Of a stretch of DNA of 64,000 nt, positions 36,706 through 46,125 are shown piece by piece. Source of the DNA: Pseudovibrio exalbescens DSM 16456. Lineage in GTDB: Bacteria; Pseudomonadota; Alphaproteobacteria; Rhizobiales; Stappiaceae. Both the position numbers and the translations under genes were made by a program. The DNA lies in the NCBI RefSeq assembly GCF_000422785.1, contig NZ_KE383920.1, forward strand, positions 1 to 64,000, in the 5' to 3' direction. Position 1 is the stretch's first letter. The number at the start of each line of letters is the position of its first letter. The notes beneath the pieces were generated by a model, which worked only from the letters and a program-made list of their open reading frames with translations, was not told where the DNA came from and made no database searches.

Positions 36706-38277
36706 ATGTCGATTCTCAGTCTTGCCCCATTGGCTGCCCCGCTCGCGCTGATTGGCGCTGGGCTTGTGGCGCGGGGCCAGAAAGGCATCCGGCCCACCAA
36801 AGCGCTTGAAGTGTCTCGGTGGGCGACAGTCGCCGCCCTTGTCATTGCAGTCGCATCCGCACTTGTCCTTCCGTTCACTGGCAGCGCCACGTCGCCGCTT
36901 TTGGGTGCCATGGAAGTGGGCGTGTCGATCCGACTGGATGCCTTGAGCGTTATCATGATGGTGCTGGTGGCCTTTGTGGGCACCATCGTTGTTCAGTTCA
37001 GCCGGAATTACATGGACGGCGATCCGGAGCAGGGCCGCTTCATGGGGCAGCTCTGCATTACAGTGGCCTGTGTCATGCTGCTTGTTCTTTCTGGCAATCT
37101 TGTACAACTGGCAGTCAGCTGGATCATGACCAGCCTTGCCTTTGACCGGTTGCTGGTGTTCTACAAGGACCGGCCGAAGGCTCGGCTGGCCGCCCGCAAG
37201 AAGTTTATCGTGGCCCGCATCGGCGACATGTGCCTTATCGCAGCCGTGGTTCTGGTCGTCTCCGCCTTCGGTACCTCTGACATCGCACAGATCCTGAGTT
37301 CTGCAGATGGGTTGACCCGGGCGCCGGACGGCGTGACGCTCGCGACCTTCCTCTTTGTCGTCGCTGCCATTACCAAATCAGCCCAGTTTCCGACCCATGG
37401 TTGGCTTACGGAAGTGATGGAGACACCCACACCGGTTTCCGCCTTGCTCCATGCGGGTATCATCAACGCCGGTGGTTTTCTGATCGTCCGCATGGCCGAC
37501 GTCATGGTTCTGTCGGGATCAGCTTTGCATGTGCTGGCCATGGTCGGCGGGTTCACGGCACTGTTTGGCGCCATCGTCATGCTCACTCAAACGAGTGTGA
37601 AAGTTTCACTGGCCTGGTCAACGGTCTCCCAGATGGGTTTCATGCTTCTTCAGTGCGGTCTTGGCCTGTTCCCGTTGGCAGTCCTGCATATCGTCACGCA
37701 TTCGCTTTACAAGGCGCACGCCTTCCTGTCCTCGGGCAGTGTGGTGGAAATCGCTCGTGCCTCCTGGATCCCGGATGCCACCAAGCCGGATGCAGGCCGT
37801 CTGGCGCTGGGCCTTGTGATGGCCTTGGCTCTGTACGGTGTGATTGGCGCTTTGTTCGGCCTTTCGGTACAAACGCCGGTACAGGTGTTTGCGCTCGGCA
37901 CGATCCTGGTTATGGGCTTGACCTTTCTGTTTGCGCAGGCATCCACCGGCAAAACCAGCCAGTACATTCTGGTGCGCATACTGGGCACCAGTGTGGTGGT
38001 GTCCGTGGCCTATTTTGCGCTTCACGGCTTGTCGGGTCTGGCGCTGGGACACATGTTGCCAGCTCCATTGCAGCCTGATCTCTGGGCCGTGGCCATCATG
38101 GTGCTGGCAGTGGTGTCCTTTGCTGTCGTCACCTTTCTGCAAATCTTCCAGCCTTCGAACGCGACCTCTTCTTTCTGGCGCGCGGCACGGGTTCATGCAG
38201 CCAACGGCTTTTATGCCAATACCTACTTTGATCGTTTCGTCGGAGCGTTGAACCGGCCTGCTGGCAGCTCGAATTAA
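36706..38277 (+). CDS. dabB: DabB, ion-conducting membrane subunit of the DAB inorganic carbon transporter
   Basis: A 523-residue polytopic protein of the NuoL/MrpA (proton-conducting transporter) family. ITKSAQFPTHGWLTEVMETPTPVSALLHAG near residues 224-250 is the hallmark, with the conserved Lys and His of the ion channel; KVSLAWSTVSQMGFMLLQCG and HIVTHSLYKAHAFLSSGS follow. DabB is thought to couple cation flux to CO2 hydration by DabA. The neighbour DabA, 10 bp downstream, makes the assignment firm; no other complex I subunit gene is near. Confidence 0.92.
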   Translation: MSILSLAPLAAPLALIGAGLVARGQKGIRPTKALEVSRWATVAALVIAVASALVLPFTGSATSPLLGAMEVGVSIRLDALSVIMMVLVAFVGTIVVQFSRNYMDGDPEQGRFMGQLCITVACVMLLVLSGNLVQLAVSWIMTSLAFDRLLVFYKDRPKARLAARKKFIVARIGDMCLIAAVVLVVSAFGTSDIAQILSSADGLTRAPDGVTLATFLFVVAAITKSAQFPTHGWLTEVMETPTPVSALLHAGIINAGGFLIVRMADVMVLSGSALHVLAMVGGFTALFGAIVMLTQTSVKVSLAWSTVSQMGFMLLQCGLGLFPLAVLHIVTHSLYKAHAFLSSGSVVEIARASWIPDATKPDAGRLALGLVMALALYGVIGALFGLSVQTPVQVFALGTILVMGLTFLFAQASTGKTSQYILVRILGTSVVVSVAYFALHGLSGLALGHMLPAPLQPDLWAVAIMVLAVVSFAVVTFLQIFQPSNATSSFWRAARVHAANGFYANTYFDRFVGALNRPAGSSN

Positions 38278-38287
38278 GGAGAACATC

Positions 38288-40807
38288 ATGAACGCCCCAT
38301 TTTCTTTCAGTGAAAGCGGTGTCGCTCCCAAGGCCCCGGCGGATGCTGTCAAAGCGCTGGAAGCCGCTCATGCGGCCACCAACAAGATCGCACCGTTGTG
38401 GTCTTTGAAAACCTTTGTCGCGGTCAATCCCTATCTTGGCCTGAGCAGTCAGCGCTTTGAAGACGCAGCCCAAACCATGGCGCAGGTGGCCGGAGCGCGT
38501 ATGACCATGCCGCGGGCTTTCTATCTGGAAGCGCTGGACAGTGGCCGTATCTCAAAGGCCGATCTGGCTGCCGCGCTTGAGGAGGGCGGCTATCACGGTT
38601 TACCGCAAGATGTTGAGAGCTTTTTGTCATTGGCCCGCGCTGAAAAGGCCCAGAACCTAGAAGTCTTGCCGACTGTAACAGACATTCTTGGCCATCAGTC
38701 GGACAAGGACTGGACTGGCTTGATGGTCGACAAGATCTCGGCGTATGCCGCGGACTTTTTTGACGAAGGTCAGGCGTCTTGGGTCAATGTCGCGCGTGAG
38801 GCCGGTTTGTATGCGGGCTGGAAAAAGACTGCCAGCGTTGACCGCAGTGTTGATATCGCTGGGCTCAGGGGTTTTCGCAAAGCCGTCAAGGCCATGCCCG
38901 ACACTGCCGAAGACCTGATCGGGCATGCGGTCTCGCTGCTTGGGGTCAATGAGGAGGCGATTGATCTTTATTTCCATCGGCTGTTGATGTCCGTTGGAGG
39001 CTGGGCCGCCTATGCCCGCCAGAAGGTTTGGCAAGCCGAGCTTTATGACAGGAAAGATACATGCCTTCTGGAGTTCCTGGCTGTACGGCTCGCATGGGAT
39101 CTGGCGCTATGGGACCTCGCGGATCACACACCTCGGTTTGTCGGTGCATGGAAACAAGCGCTGCAGGAACATGCGACACCGCGCCATCAGCAGGCAGTCA
39201 GCATTGCTTGCGTGTTTCAGGCTGCCTACGACAAGGCGTGGCAGCGGGACTTCATCGGTCGGTTCAAGGTTACACAGGTGAACAAGACACCCCCGCGCAA
39301 GGCTGTTCAGGCCGCATTCTGCATTGACGTTCGATCCGAAGTATATCGTCGCGCACTGGAAACCGCTTCTGCAGACATCGAAACCATTGGGTTCGCGGGC
39401 TTCTTCGGCTTTCCAATCGAGTACGTGCCGCTTGGGCAGCGCCACGGTGGTGCGCAGTGTCCGGTTTTGCTGCAACCCAAGTTTATTGTTTGTGAAAGCG
39501 TTGCCGGAGCAGACAAAAACGAGCAAACCGGCATTCTGGACCTGCGCGTGTTCCGCAGGCAGGCGGCCAAGGCATGGAAATCATTCAAGCTCGCTGCAGT
39601 CGCGTCCTTTGCCTTTGTGGAAACGATGGGATTGACCTATCTCGGCAAGCTGGCAACCGATGCTCTTGGTTGGTCGCGCCCGGTACCCGATCCGCTGGTT
39701 GATGGCATTGACAAGGATGTTCAGGCCCGCTTGACCCCTGACATCCAGTCCGGGGAACTGGCGGGGCGGGTCACCGGCTTCAACGACACCACGCGGGTGG
39801 ATATGGCGGAGGCAGTGCTAACCGCCATGTCGTTGAAAACCAACTTCGCTCGTATCGTTCTTCTGGCGGGTCACGGCTCCACAACCGTCAACAATCCCCA
39901 TGCCAGCGGGCTGGACTGTGGGGCTTGCGGTGGCCATACCGGCGAGGCCAACGCACGGGTTGCAGCAGCGATCCTGAACGATGCGCAGGTGCGTGCAGGA
40001 CTCAAGCAGCGCGGTATCGAAATTCCGGAGGATACGCTTTTCCTCGGGGCCTTGCATGACACGACAACGGATGATGTGCAGGTTTACGGTGAGGAGGCTG
40101 TGCCGGCTTCTCATCAGGATGATCTGGCTCAGTTGAAGCGCAATCTGGCCGAAGCTGCCAGCATGGCTCGGGCAGAGCGCGCCGCGACCTTGAACATTCA
40201 AAGCGGCAAGTCCGTGGATGCGCAGGTAATTGCGCGGGCTTCTGACTGGGCTCAGGTGCGCCCCGAATGGGGACTGGCGGGTTGCGCGGCCTTTGTTGCA
40301 GCGCCGCGTGAGAGGACCGCTGCTTTGGATTTGGGCGGACGCTCCTTCCTGCATAGCTACAATTGGCAGGACGACAACAACTATGGTGTTCTGGAACTGA
40401 TTATGACCGCGCCCATGATTGTGGCGAGCTGGATCAGCCTGCAGTACTACGGTTCCACGGTGGACAACAAGGTATTCGGCAGCGGGAACAAGGTGCTGCA
40501 CAATGTTGTGGGCACCGTAGGTGTACTGGAAGGAAATGGCGGTGACCTGCGGCCCGGTTTGCCTGTGCAGTCGGTCCACGATGGCGAGAAGCTCATTCAC
40601 GAGCCGCTACGGCTCAATGTGGTAATCGAAGCCCCGATCGAGGCCATGAATGGGGTCATCGAGAAGCATGAGGCGGTACACCAATTGGTCGACAACGGGT
40701 GGCTCAACCTGTTTGCACTGGACGAGAACGGCCAGATCAGTGCGCGCTACACCGGCAACCTGAATTGGGAAAATGTCGCCGGTAGCCCATTGTCTGAAGC
40801 TGCCTAA
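38288..40807 (+). CDS. dabA: DabA, zinc carbonic-anhydrase-like subunit of the DAB transporter (DUF2309/UPF0753)
   Basis: An 839-residue DUF2309 protein. The expected zinc-site residues are present: Cys345 and Asp347 in AFCIDVRSE, His529 in LLAGHGSTT, and Cys544 in SGLDCGACGG, matching the spacing of characterised DabA. With DabB it converts incoming CO2 to bicarbonate vectorially, accumulating inorganic carbon in the cytoplasm. A GGAGA ribosome site lies ahead of the ATG. No RuBisCO gene is in the window, so it may feed anaplerotic carboxylases, as proposed for heterotrophs. Confidence 0.95.
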   Translation: MNAPFSFSESGVAPKAPADAVKALEAAHAATNKIAPLWSLKTFVAVNPYLGLSSQRFEDAAQTMAQVAGARMTMPRAFYLEALDSGRISKADLAAALEEGGYHGLPQDVESFLSLARAEKAQNLEVLPTVTDILGHQSDKDWTGLMVDKISAYAADFFDEGQASWVNVAREAGLYAGWKKTASVDRSVDIAGLRGFRKAVKAMPDTAEDLIGHAVSLLGVNEEAIDLYFHRLLMSVGGWAAYARQKVWQAELYDRKDTCLLEFLAVRLAWDLALWDLADHTPRFVGAWKQALQEHATPRHQQAVSIACVFQAAYDKAWQRDFIGRFKVTQVNKTPPRKAVQAAFCIDVRSEVYRRALETASADIETIGFAGFFGFPIEYVPLGQRHGGAQCPVLLQPKFIVCESVAGADKNEQTGILDLRVFRRQAAKAWKSFKLAAVASFAFVETMGLTYLGKLATDALGWSRPVPDPLVDGIDKDVQARLTPDIQSGELAGRVTGFNDTTRVDMAEAVLTAMSLKTNFARIVLLAGHGSTTVNNPHASGLDCGACGGHTGEANARVAAAILNDAQVRAGLKQRGIEIPEDTLFLGALHDTTTDDVQVYGEEAVPASHQDDLAQLKRNLAEAASMARAERAATLNIQSGKSVDAQVIARASDWAQVRPEWGLAGCAAFVAAPRERTAALDLGGRSFLHSYNWQDDNNYGVLELIMTAPMIVASWISLQYYGSTVDNKVFGSGNKVLHNVVGTVGVLEGNGGDLRPGLPVQSVHDGEKLIHEPLRLNVVIEAPIEAMNGVIEKHEAVHQLVDNGWLNLFALDENGQISARYTGNLNWENVAGSPLSEAA

Positions 40808-40835
40808 GCCCCCGCCGCGGTTCGCTCTTTTGGTA

Positions 40836-41850
40836 CTGGATCCCGGATCGGCGCTGCGCTGGTCCGGGATGACCTCCAGTGGAGCTGAACGGGTCGTGGC
40901 GATGGTTCTGAAGAAGATACCCAGGAGACTTTCATAGCGGTGTGCGCTCGATTGAACCAGATCTCTTGAGACCCAAGAATCTATCCTCATCCCACAACTG
41001 TGAACCGGCCTCCAACCTACCACCGTCACCCCAGCCTCATCCTCTCATTGTCACCCCGGCCACCGAGCCGGGGTCCAGTCGGGGGGGCGACCCCATCCTC
41101 TTTGCCATACTGCTCTGGATGCCGGATCAAGCCCGGCATGACATCGGTGCAGAAGATGATGGTGCATCACTCGTGGTGTGCTGGATCCCGGATCGGCGCT
41201 GCGCTGGTCCGGGATGACCTCCAGTGGAGCTGAACGGGTCGTGGATCTCGATGGTTCCGAAGAAGATACTCAGGAGACTTTCATAGCGGTGTGCGCTCGA
41301 TTGAACCAGATCTCTTGAGACCCAAGAATCTATCCTCATCCCACAACTGTGAACCGACCTCCAACCGACCGCTGTCACCGTCACCCCAGCCTCATCCTCT
41401 CATTGTCACCCCGGCCTCCGAGCCGGGGTCCAGAGTCGGGGGGCGACCCCATCCTCTTTGCCATACTGCTCTGGATGCCGGATCAAGCCCGGCATGACAT
41501 CTGTGCAGAAGATGATGGTGCATCACTCGTGGTGTGCTGGATCCCGGATCGGCGCTGCGCTGGTCCGGGATGACCTCCAGTGGAGCTGAACGGGTCGTGG
41601 CGATGGTTCTGAAGAAAAAACCCAGGAGACTTTCATAGCGGTGTGCGCTCGATTGAACCAGATCTCTTGAGACCCAAGAATCTATCCTCATCCCACCACT
41701 ATAATCGACCTTCAACCTACCGCTGTTACCTTAGCCTCCGGCCTACCGCCGTTGTCACCCCGGCCTCCGAGCCGGGGGTCCAGTCGGGCGTCGACCCCAT
41801 CCTCTTTGCCATGCTGCTCTGGATGCCGGATCCTGTCCGGCATGACAAGA
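40836..41850. repeat. Three tandem copies of a ~350-bp palindrome-rich repeat
   Basis: Copies start at 40836, 41181 and 41537 with CTGGATCCCGGATCGG; periods are 345 and 356 bp, and the third copy diverges at its right end. Each unit carries three hairpin-forming dyads: TCCCGGA...TCCGGGA, CCCCGGC-N6-GCCGGGG (changed in copy 1), and TGCCGG...CCGGCA, plus a conserved non-palindromic stretch GTGTGCGCTCGATTGAACCA. Short open frames repeat with the unit and have no family resemblance, so they are not called as genes. The region between dabA and the transposase remnant is otherwise empty. Confidence 0.88.
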
Positions 41851-41985
41851 ACGAGGAAGAGACGCGCTTTGTAAACTCCCGCAGGCAGCCTCGGACGTGG
41901 GAACACGTAGTGTCTTGACGAGGTTGTGTCGAAGTCGCAATTTTGACGATGAACCGGGACTTGTAGCGGGAAGGTGACGGACGGC

Positions 41986-42396
41986 ATGAACCACGAAAAG
42001 GGCATGAGCGACGCGGAATGGGCGTTCTTCAAGTCTTTTGTTGCCGAAAGGCAGGCGCGACGGGGTCGGCCACCGCAAGATCACAGACGAGTGCTGGACG
42101 GCGTGTTCTGGGTGGCTCAAAATGATCGCAAGTGGCGTGACCTGCCTGCCCAGTATGGAAATTGGGGCTCGGTGCACCGCCAGTTCAAGCGCTGGTCGGA
42201 AGCTGGTTTGTGGCAGGATCTGGAAACGGCATTGAACGACACCCTGGCCTGCTGTGAGGGCAATTGCCCTGTAGACGCCCATGCCGTTGCCATTCCCTGT
42301 GATGTGCTGTCCGGTGAACGCGAGGCCATCAAGGCCAAAATCGCTTCTGCCCGAACCGTTGCACGGCGCCGGCGAGGTGTCGTGGCCTCTCACTGA
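41986..42396 (+). pseudogene. IS5-family transposase remnant (N-terminal part only)
   Basis: A 136-codon frame with the start of IS5-type transposases: MSDAEWAFFKSFV, RRGRPPQDHRRVLDGVFWVA, and KWRDLPAQYGNWGSVHRQFK. The protein stops after residue 136 and the DDE catalytic domain is absent downstream, so it cannot transpose. A GTG at 41974 or an ATG at 42004 are alternative starts. No clear terminal inverted repeats were found. It sits beside the tandem repeats, in a region of past rearrangement. The 195 bp after it hold nothing recognisable. Confidence 0.78.
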
Positions 42397-42591
42397 GTTC
42401 CGATATTTTACGCAGCGATTTCAATTGTATGAATGCGTTTTCCTTCGACTAAAGACAGGTTGAGTGCTCTCGACAGCTCGGCCATTTCCTGCTGAACTGA
42501 CCAGAACCAGAACATCAGGCAGTCACGGGTATTGGCTGGATTGGGAGGTCCAGTCTACGGTGATCTGCGTCATCAGGGGAGGACGGTGGCA

Positions 42592-44217
42592 ATGGCCGGG
42601 CACGCACAGGCTGCGCCCTTCGGCGAGGGCTATGATTACGTGATTGTGGGCGCAGGGTCTGCGGGGTGTCTTCTGGCCAATCGGCTCAGCCAGAACCCGC
42701 GCAACAAGGTGCTTCTGTTGGAAGCAGGTGGTTCAGATCGGTACCATTGGATCCACATACCGGTCGGGTATTTGTATTGTATCGACAATCCACGAACCGA
42801 TTGGCAGTTTCAGACCGTGAATGAGCCAGGACTGAACGGGCGCTCCCTGATCTATCCAAGAGGCAAGGTGTTGGGTGGCTGCTCGTCCATCAACGGCATG
42901 ATCTACATGCGCGGCCAAGCGGCAGACTACGACGGCTGGCGGCAACAGGGAAACGACGGATGGGGATGGGAGGACGTTCTGCCCTATTTTACCCGTCATG
43001 AGGATCACGCTTTCCGAAATGGCAAATACCACGGACAGGGCGGGGAACTTAGGGTCGAGAAACAGCGTCTTCACTGGGATATTCTGGATGCCGTTCGCGA
43101 GGCCGCCGTGGAACGGGGCATTCCCAAGGCCGATGACGTGAATGATGGGTGCAATGAAGGCGCGGCCTATTTTGAAGTCACCCAACGCGGCGGTGTTCGC
43201 TGGAGTGCCGCAAGGGCGTTTCTTGATCCCGCCAGGTCCCGTGATAACCTCAAGATCCTCACAGGCGCTCACGTCGAACGGTTGGTGTTCAACGGCAAGC
43301 AGGCAACAGGAGTGGTGTTTCATCACAAGCACCAGCGGTATCAGGTGGACGCACACCGGGAGACCATCCTCAGCGCTGGGGCGATCGGCAGTCCGCAGAT
43401 CCTCATGGTGTCAGGCATTGGCCCGCAAGCGGAGCTGAAACGCCATGGTATTGACGTCCAAAATCTGCTGCCCGGCGTAGGGCAGAATTTGCAAGATCAC
43501 TTGCAGTTGCGCACCATCTTTCGAATAAAAGGGGCGCGAACGCTCAACGAAATGCAGGCAACCTGGTGGGGCAAGGCACGGATCGCTCTTGAGTATGCCT
43601 GCCGACGTTCCGGCCCGATGGCCATGGCACCCAGCCAACTGGGCATTTTTGCCCGATCTCACGACCGCTACGCCACACCGAATATTGAGTATCACGTCCA
43701 GCCGTTGTCTTTGGACAAGTTTGGGGATGCGCTTCATGCCTTCCCGGCGATCACGGTATCGGTGTGCAATCTGCGCCCTCAAAGCCGTGGCGTTGTAAGG
43801 CTGACCTCGGCAGATACCACTTCCAAGCCGGAGATTCAGCCCAATTACTTGACTGCACAAGAGGATCAGCAAGTGGCCGTGGAGTCACTGCGCCATGCCC
43901 GCCGCTTGATGCAAACAGCCCGCATGCAGTGCTTCCACCCGCAAGAAATCAAGCCGGGTGCTCTGCTGCAAACCGAAGACGAACTGCTTCACGCGGCCGG
44001 TGATGTGGGAACGACCATTTTCCATCCAGTGGGTACGGCGAAGATGGGGCACGACCCCATGGCTGTTGTCTGCCCCAAATTGAAGGTTCACGGCGTGCAT
44101 GGCTTGCGCGTCGTGGATGCGTCAATAATGCCCACCATTGTGTCGGGGAATACTCATGCCCCGGTCACGATGATCGCTGAAAAAGCCGCTGAGCTGATTC
44201 TTCAGGACGCCGGATAG
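42592..44217 (+). CDS. GMC-family FAD-dependent oxidoreductase (choline/alcohol dehydrogenase-like)
   Basis: A 541-residue flavoenzyme. The FAD loop [16 protein letters not shown] lies near residue 18, [20 protein letters not shown] near 92, [17 protein letters not shown] near 264, and the catalytic HPVGTAKMG and [19 protein letters not shown] near the end. It oxidises a primary alcohol using FAD, passing electrons to quinone or oxygen. It resembles BetA, but no betaine genes adjoin. Start at 42592 follows GGGGAGG; a TTG at 42532 is in frame but unsupported. It converges on a TetR gene 9 bp away. Confidence 0.9.
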   Translation: MAGHAQAAPFGEGYDYVIVGAGSAGCLLANRLSQNPRNKVLLLEAGGSDRYHWIHIPVGYLYCIDNPRTDWQFQTVNEPGLNGRSLIYPRGKVLGGCSSINGMIYMRGQAADYDGWRQQGNDGWGWEDVLPYFTRHEDHAFRNGKYHGQGGELRVEKQRLHWDILDAVREAAVERGIPKADDVNDGCNEGAAYFEVTQRGGVRWSAARAFLDPARSRDNLKILTGAHVERLVFNGKQATGVVFHHKHQRYQVDAHRETILSAGAIGSPQILMVSGIGPQAELKRHGIDVQNLLPGVGQNLQDHLQLRTIFRIKGARTLNEMQATWWGKARIALEYACRRSGPMAMAPSQLGIFARSHDRYATPNIEYHVQPLSLDKFGDALHAFPAITVSVCNLRPQSRGVVRLTSADTTSKPEIQPNYLTAQEDQQVAVESLRHARRLMQTARMQCFHPQEIKPGALLQTEDELLHAAGDVGTTIFHPVGTAKMGHDPMAVVCPKLKVHGVHGLRVVDASIMPTIVSGNTHAPVTMIAEKAAELILQDAG

Positions 44218-44225
44218 GTGCCCCC

Positions 44226-44843
44226 TCAGGCTGCGCCGGCCACGGTTGGGGTGCGCATGGGATCTGCCCACGCATTGTTTGGCTTTTCAAGCGGTTGGTA
44301 GGTGATGCCGATTGTGTCACACAGCACACGCCACGAGGTATCAAGCTGCTCGTAGGAGCGAAACAGGCTGGCGTTTACAATCATGCCTTCCAGAGCCATT
44401 TGCAGATAACTTGCCATCGGCTCCACATCTTCGCGCCCCATGTCGCGCAAGATGTCGGCGATGACGTTGGCGATCCATTGCTTGTGACCCTGCGCCACCT
44501 CACGTAAAGGATCGCTGGCGTGAAATTCGCCCATTGCCTTTACAAACATGCAGCCGAAAAAATCAGGCGAAAAGAACCATTGCAGATGCCAGTTGAAAAT
44601 TGCTCGCAGCCGTTGCTCCGGATCATCAATACCTTCAAGCGCAGAGGTGATCCCGTGACTGAACTTCTGATGCCGGTAGTTCAATACCGCTTCCACCAGA
44701 TAATCCTTCGTCTTGAAGTGCTTGTAGATTGTCATCTTCGAGACATTGGCTTCGTCGCGGATAAGGTCCACCCCAACGGCAGTGTAGCCATACTCGTTGA
44801 AAAGACGCGTCGCAGCTTCAAGAATGTCTTCTTTTTTTGTCAT
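44226..44843 (-). CDS. TetR-family transcriptional repressor
   Basis: A 205-residue TetR protein with the N-terminal HTH EDILEAATRLFNEYGYTAVG and VSKMTIYKHFKTKDYLVEA; the rest is the helical ligand domain. Divergent from the HPP gene with 102 bp between; the perfect palindrome at 44912 lies in this gap and is the probable operator, so it should repress both itself and the HPP protein. The inducer is unknown. Confidence 0.92.
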   Translation of the reverse strand: MTKKEDILEAATRLFNEYGYTAVGVDLIRDEANVSKMTIYKHFKTKDYLVEAVLNYRHQKFSHGITSALEGIDDPEQRLRAIFNWHLQWFFSPDFFGCMFVKAMGEFHASDPLREVAQGHKQWIANVIADILRDMGREDVEPMASYLQMALEGMIVNASLFRSYEQLDTSWRVLCDTIGITYQPLEKPNNAWADPMRTPTVAGAA

Positions 44844-44911
44844 TTGCCACTCCCTAAACCCACACCTTCCTTACACTGACGGCTTGCAAAAACCAACCCG
44901 TTTCAATATAG

Positions 44912-44925
44912 ACAGACCGGTCTGT
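44912..44925. promoter_or_regulatory. TetR operator candidate
   Basis: ACAGACCGGTCTGT is a perfect 14-bp palindrome between the divergent TetR and HPP genes. The core GACCGGTC is typical of operators of TetR proteins of this subfamily. It lies 20 bp before the HPP start codon, where bound repressor would block transcription. Confidence 0.8.
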
Positions 44926-44945
44926 ACACTTATGAGGGTTATTGT

Positions 44946-45449
44946 ATGTTGAACAAGTTAAAGGGAACCGGCACGGCGCCAGCTCGTCCGTCATGGATTC
45001 AGATCATGAACGGACTTATCGGTGGCACACTGGGAATAGGTGTTGTGGCCTACATGGCGGATGCTGCTGATCTGCCGCTGTTGATGGCACCATTTGGCGC
45101 CACCTGTGTTTTGTTGTTTGCCGCCCCTCAAGCGCCTTTGGCACAACCACGCAGTGTGATCGCAGGACATGTTATCGCCGCAGCGGTGGGGTTGGTCATC
45201 ATGCATTTGTTTGGGCCGGGCCTGATGCAAATGGCTGTGGGGGTTGGAGTGGCTATTGCGGCAATGCAGGCCTGTCATGCCGTGCATGCACCCGCCGGCG
45301 CAAACCCGCTGGTGATCCTGATGGGCGGGGTCACGGATTGGAGTTTCCTGATAACGCCTGTTCTTTTGGGCGCGGTTACGTTGGTGCTGATTGCGTTGGT
45401 GGTCAACAATGTGGGCCGCGGGCGCGCGTGGCCTGTTTACTGGTATTGA
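44946..45449 (+). CDS. HPP-family integral membrane protein
   Basis: A 167-residue protein with about four to five membrane helices. LLMAPFGATCVLLFAAPQAPLAQPRSVI near residues 45-70 and HAPAGANPLVIL near 117 are the conserved HPP blocks. Plant and cyanobacterial relatives carry nitrite; the bacterial function is not settled. Here it is probably under control of the adjacent TetR repressor, pointing to a small-molecule response rather than constitutive use. Confidence 0.88.
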   Translation: MLNKLKGTGTAPARPSWIQIMNGLIGGTLGIGVVAYMADAADLPLLMAPFGATCVLLFAAPQAPLAQPRSVIAGHVIAAAVGLVIMHLFGPGLMQMAVGVGVAIAAMQACHAVHAPAGANPLVILMGGVTDWSFLITPVLLGAVTLVLIALVVNNVGRGRAWPVYWY

Positions 45450-45598
45450 GGCACATAAACAGCATGACCCCGCTGGGCGGTTTTGAGTACCGGCGGGGGA
45501 GCGTGCGATTGGTTCTTCAGGCTCGCCGACGAAAACGAGAAGTCGCCTCTGGATATAAACTATGACGTGTGGTTATCTGGCCGCAGGGAGATCCGATC

Positions 45599-46087
45599 AT
45601 GAAACAGCCAGAATTCAAAACCGTCCGCGCTCTGTCTCTTGTCGGGTGCGCTGAGCCGATCAAGTTGTCTGAAGGTGACGTGGAAGGGGTTGGCCGCGCC
45701 TGGCAGCGGTTGTTTGCCGAACCTTGCTTGAACGAAGCAAGCCGTCTTGAACCCTCTGTGTTTTGGGGAGCGACTTATGGGTTCGATCAGGACCAGCAAA
45801 CCTTTTTCGCCGGGCAGGAAGGAACTGGCAGATCCGACGGGCAAGAAGCAAATGATAGGTTGGCTCGGCTGGAAACCACAGAGCGACTCTATGCGGTATT
45901 TGAACACCGCGGTCACCCTCACCAACTGGGCCGAACACACGGGCAGGCCTACGATTGGATTGTGGCCAGCGATGGGTACACGTTCGATGCGCCATTTACG
46001 CTGGAACGCTATGACGAGCGCTGCAATCCGGAAGACCCGGAAGGCTACGTGATAGATCTTTACTATCCGGTGCGCCCGCTCTCGTGA
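45599..46087 (+). CDS. GyrI-like/AraC effector-binding domain protein
   Basis: A 162-residue cytoplasmic protein resembling stand-alone GyrI-like (SOUL/AraC effector) domains: N-terminal MKQPEFKTVRALSLVGCAEP, a middle ERLYAVFEHRGHPHQLGRTH, and the C-terminal FTLERYDERCNPEDPEGYVIDLYYPV typical of the fold. No DNA-binding domain is attached. The start at 45599 follows AGGGAGA; an upstream start is unsupported. Role unknown; such proteins may bind or hydrolyse small cationic compounds. Confidence 0.7.
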   Translation: MKQPEFKTVRALSLVGCAEPIKLSEGDVEGVGRAWQRLFAEPCLNEASRLEPSVFWGATYGFDQDQQTFFAGQEGTGRSDGQEANDRLARLETTERLYAVFEHRGHPHQLGRTHGQAYDWIVASDGYTFDAPFTLERYDERCNPEDPEGYVIDLYYPVRPLS

Positions 46088-46125
46088 GAGCAGGCCGGTT
46101 GAAGGCCTGTGGGACCAGACTTTCC

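Noticed and set aside
41000-41573. Short frames repeated within the tandem array
   Set aside because: They repeat only because the DNA repeats, are Pro/Ser/Arg-rich, lack ribosome sites and differ in frame between copies.
40836-41850. CRISPR array
   Set aside because: The units are about 350 bp with nearly identical content throughout; there are no short repeats with unique spacers and no cas genes.
42532-42591. Upstream TTG start for the GMC oxidoreductase
   Set aside because: The extra 20 residues lack family resemblance and the ATG at 42592 has a GGGGAGG site.
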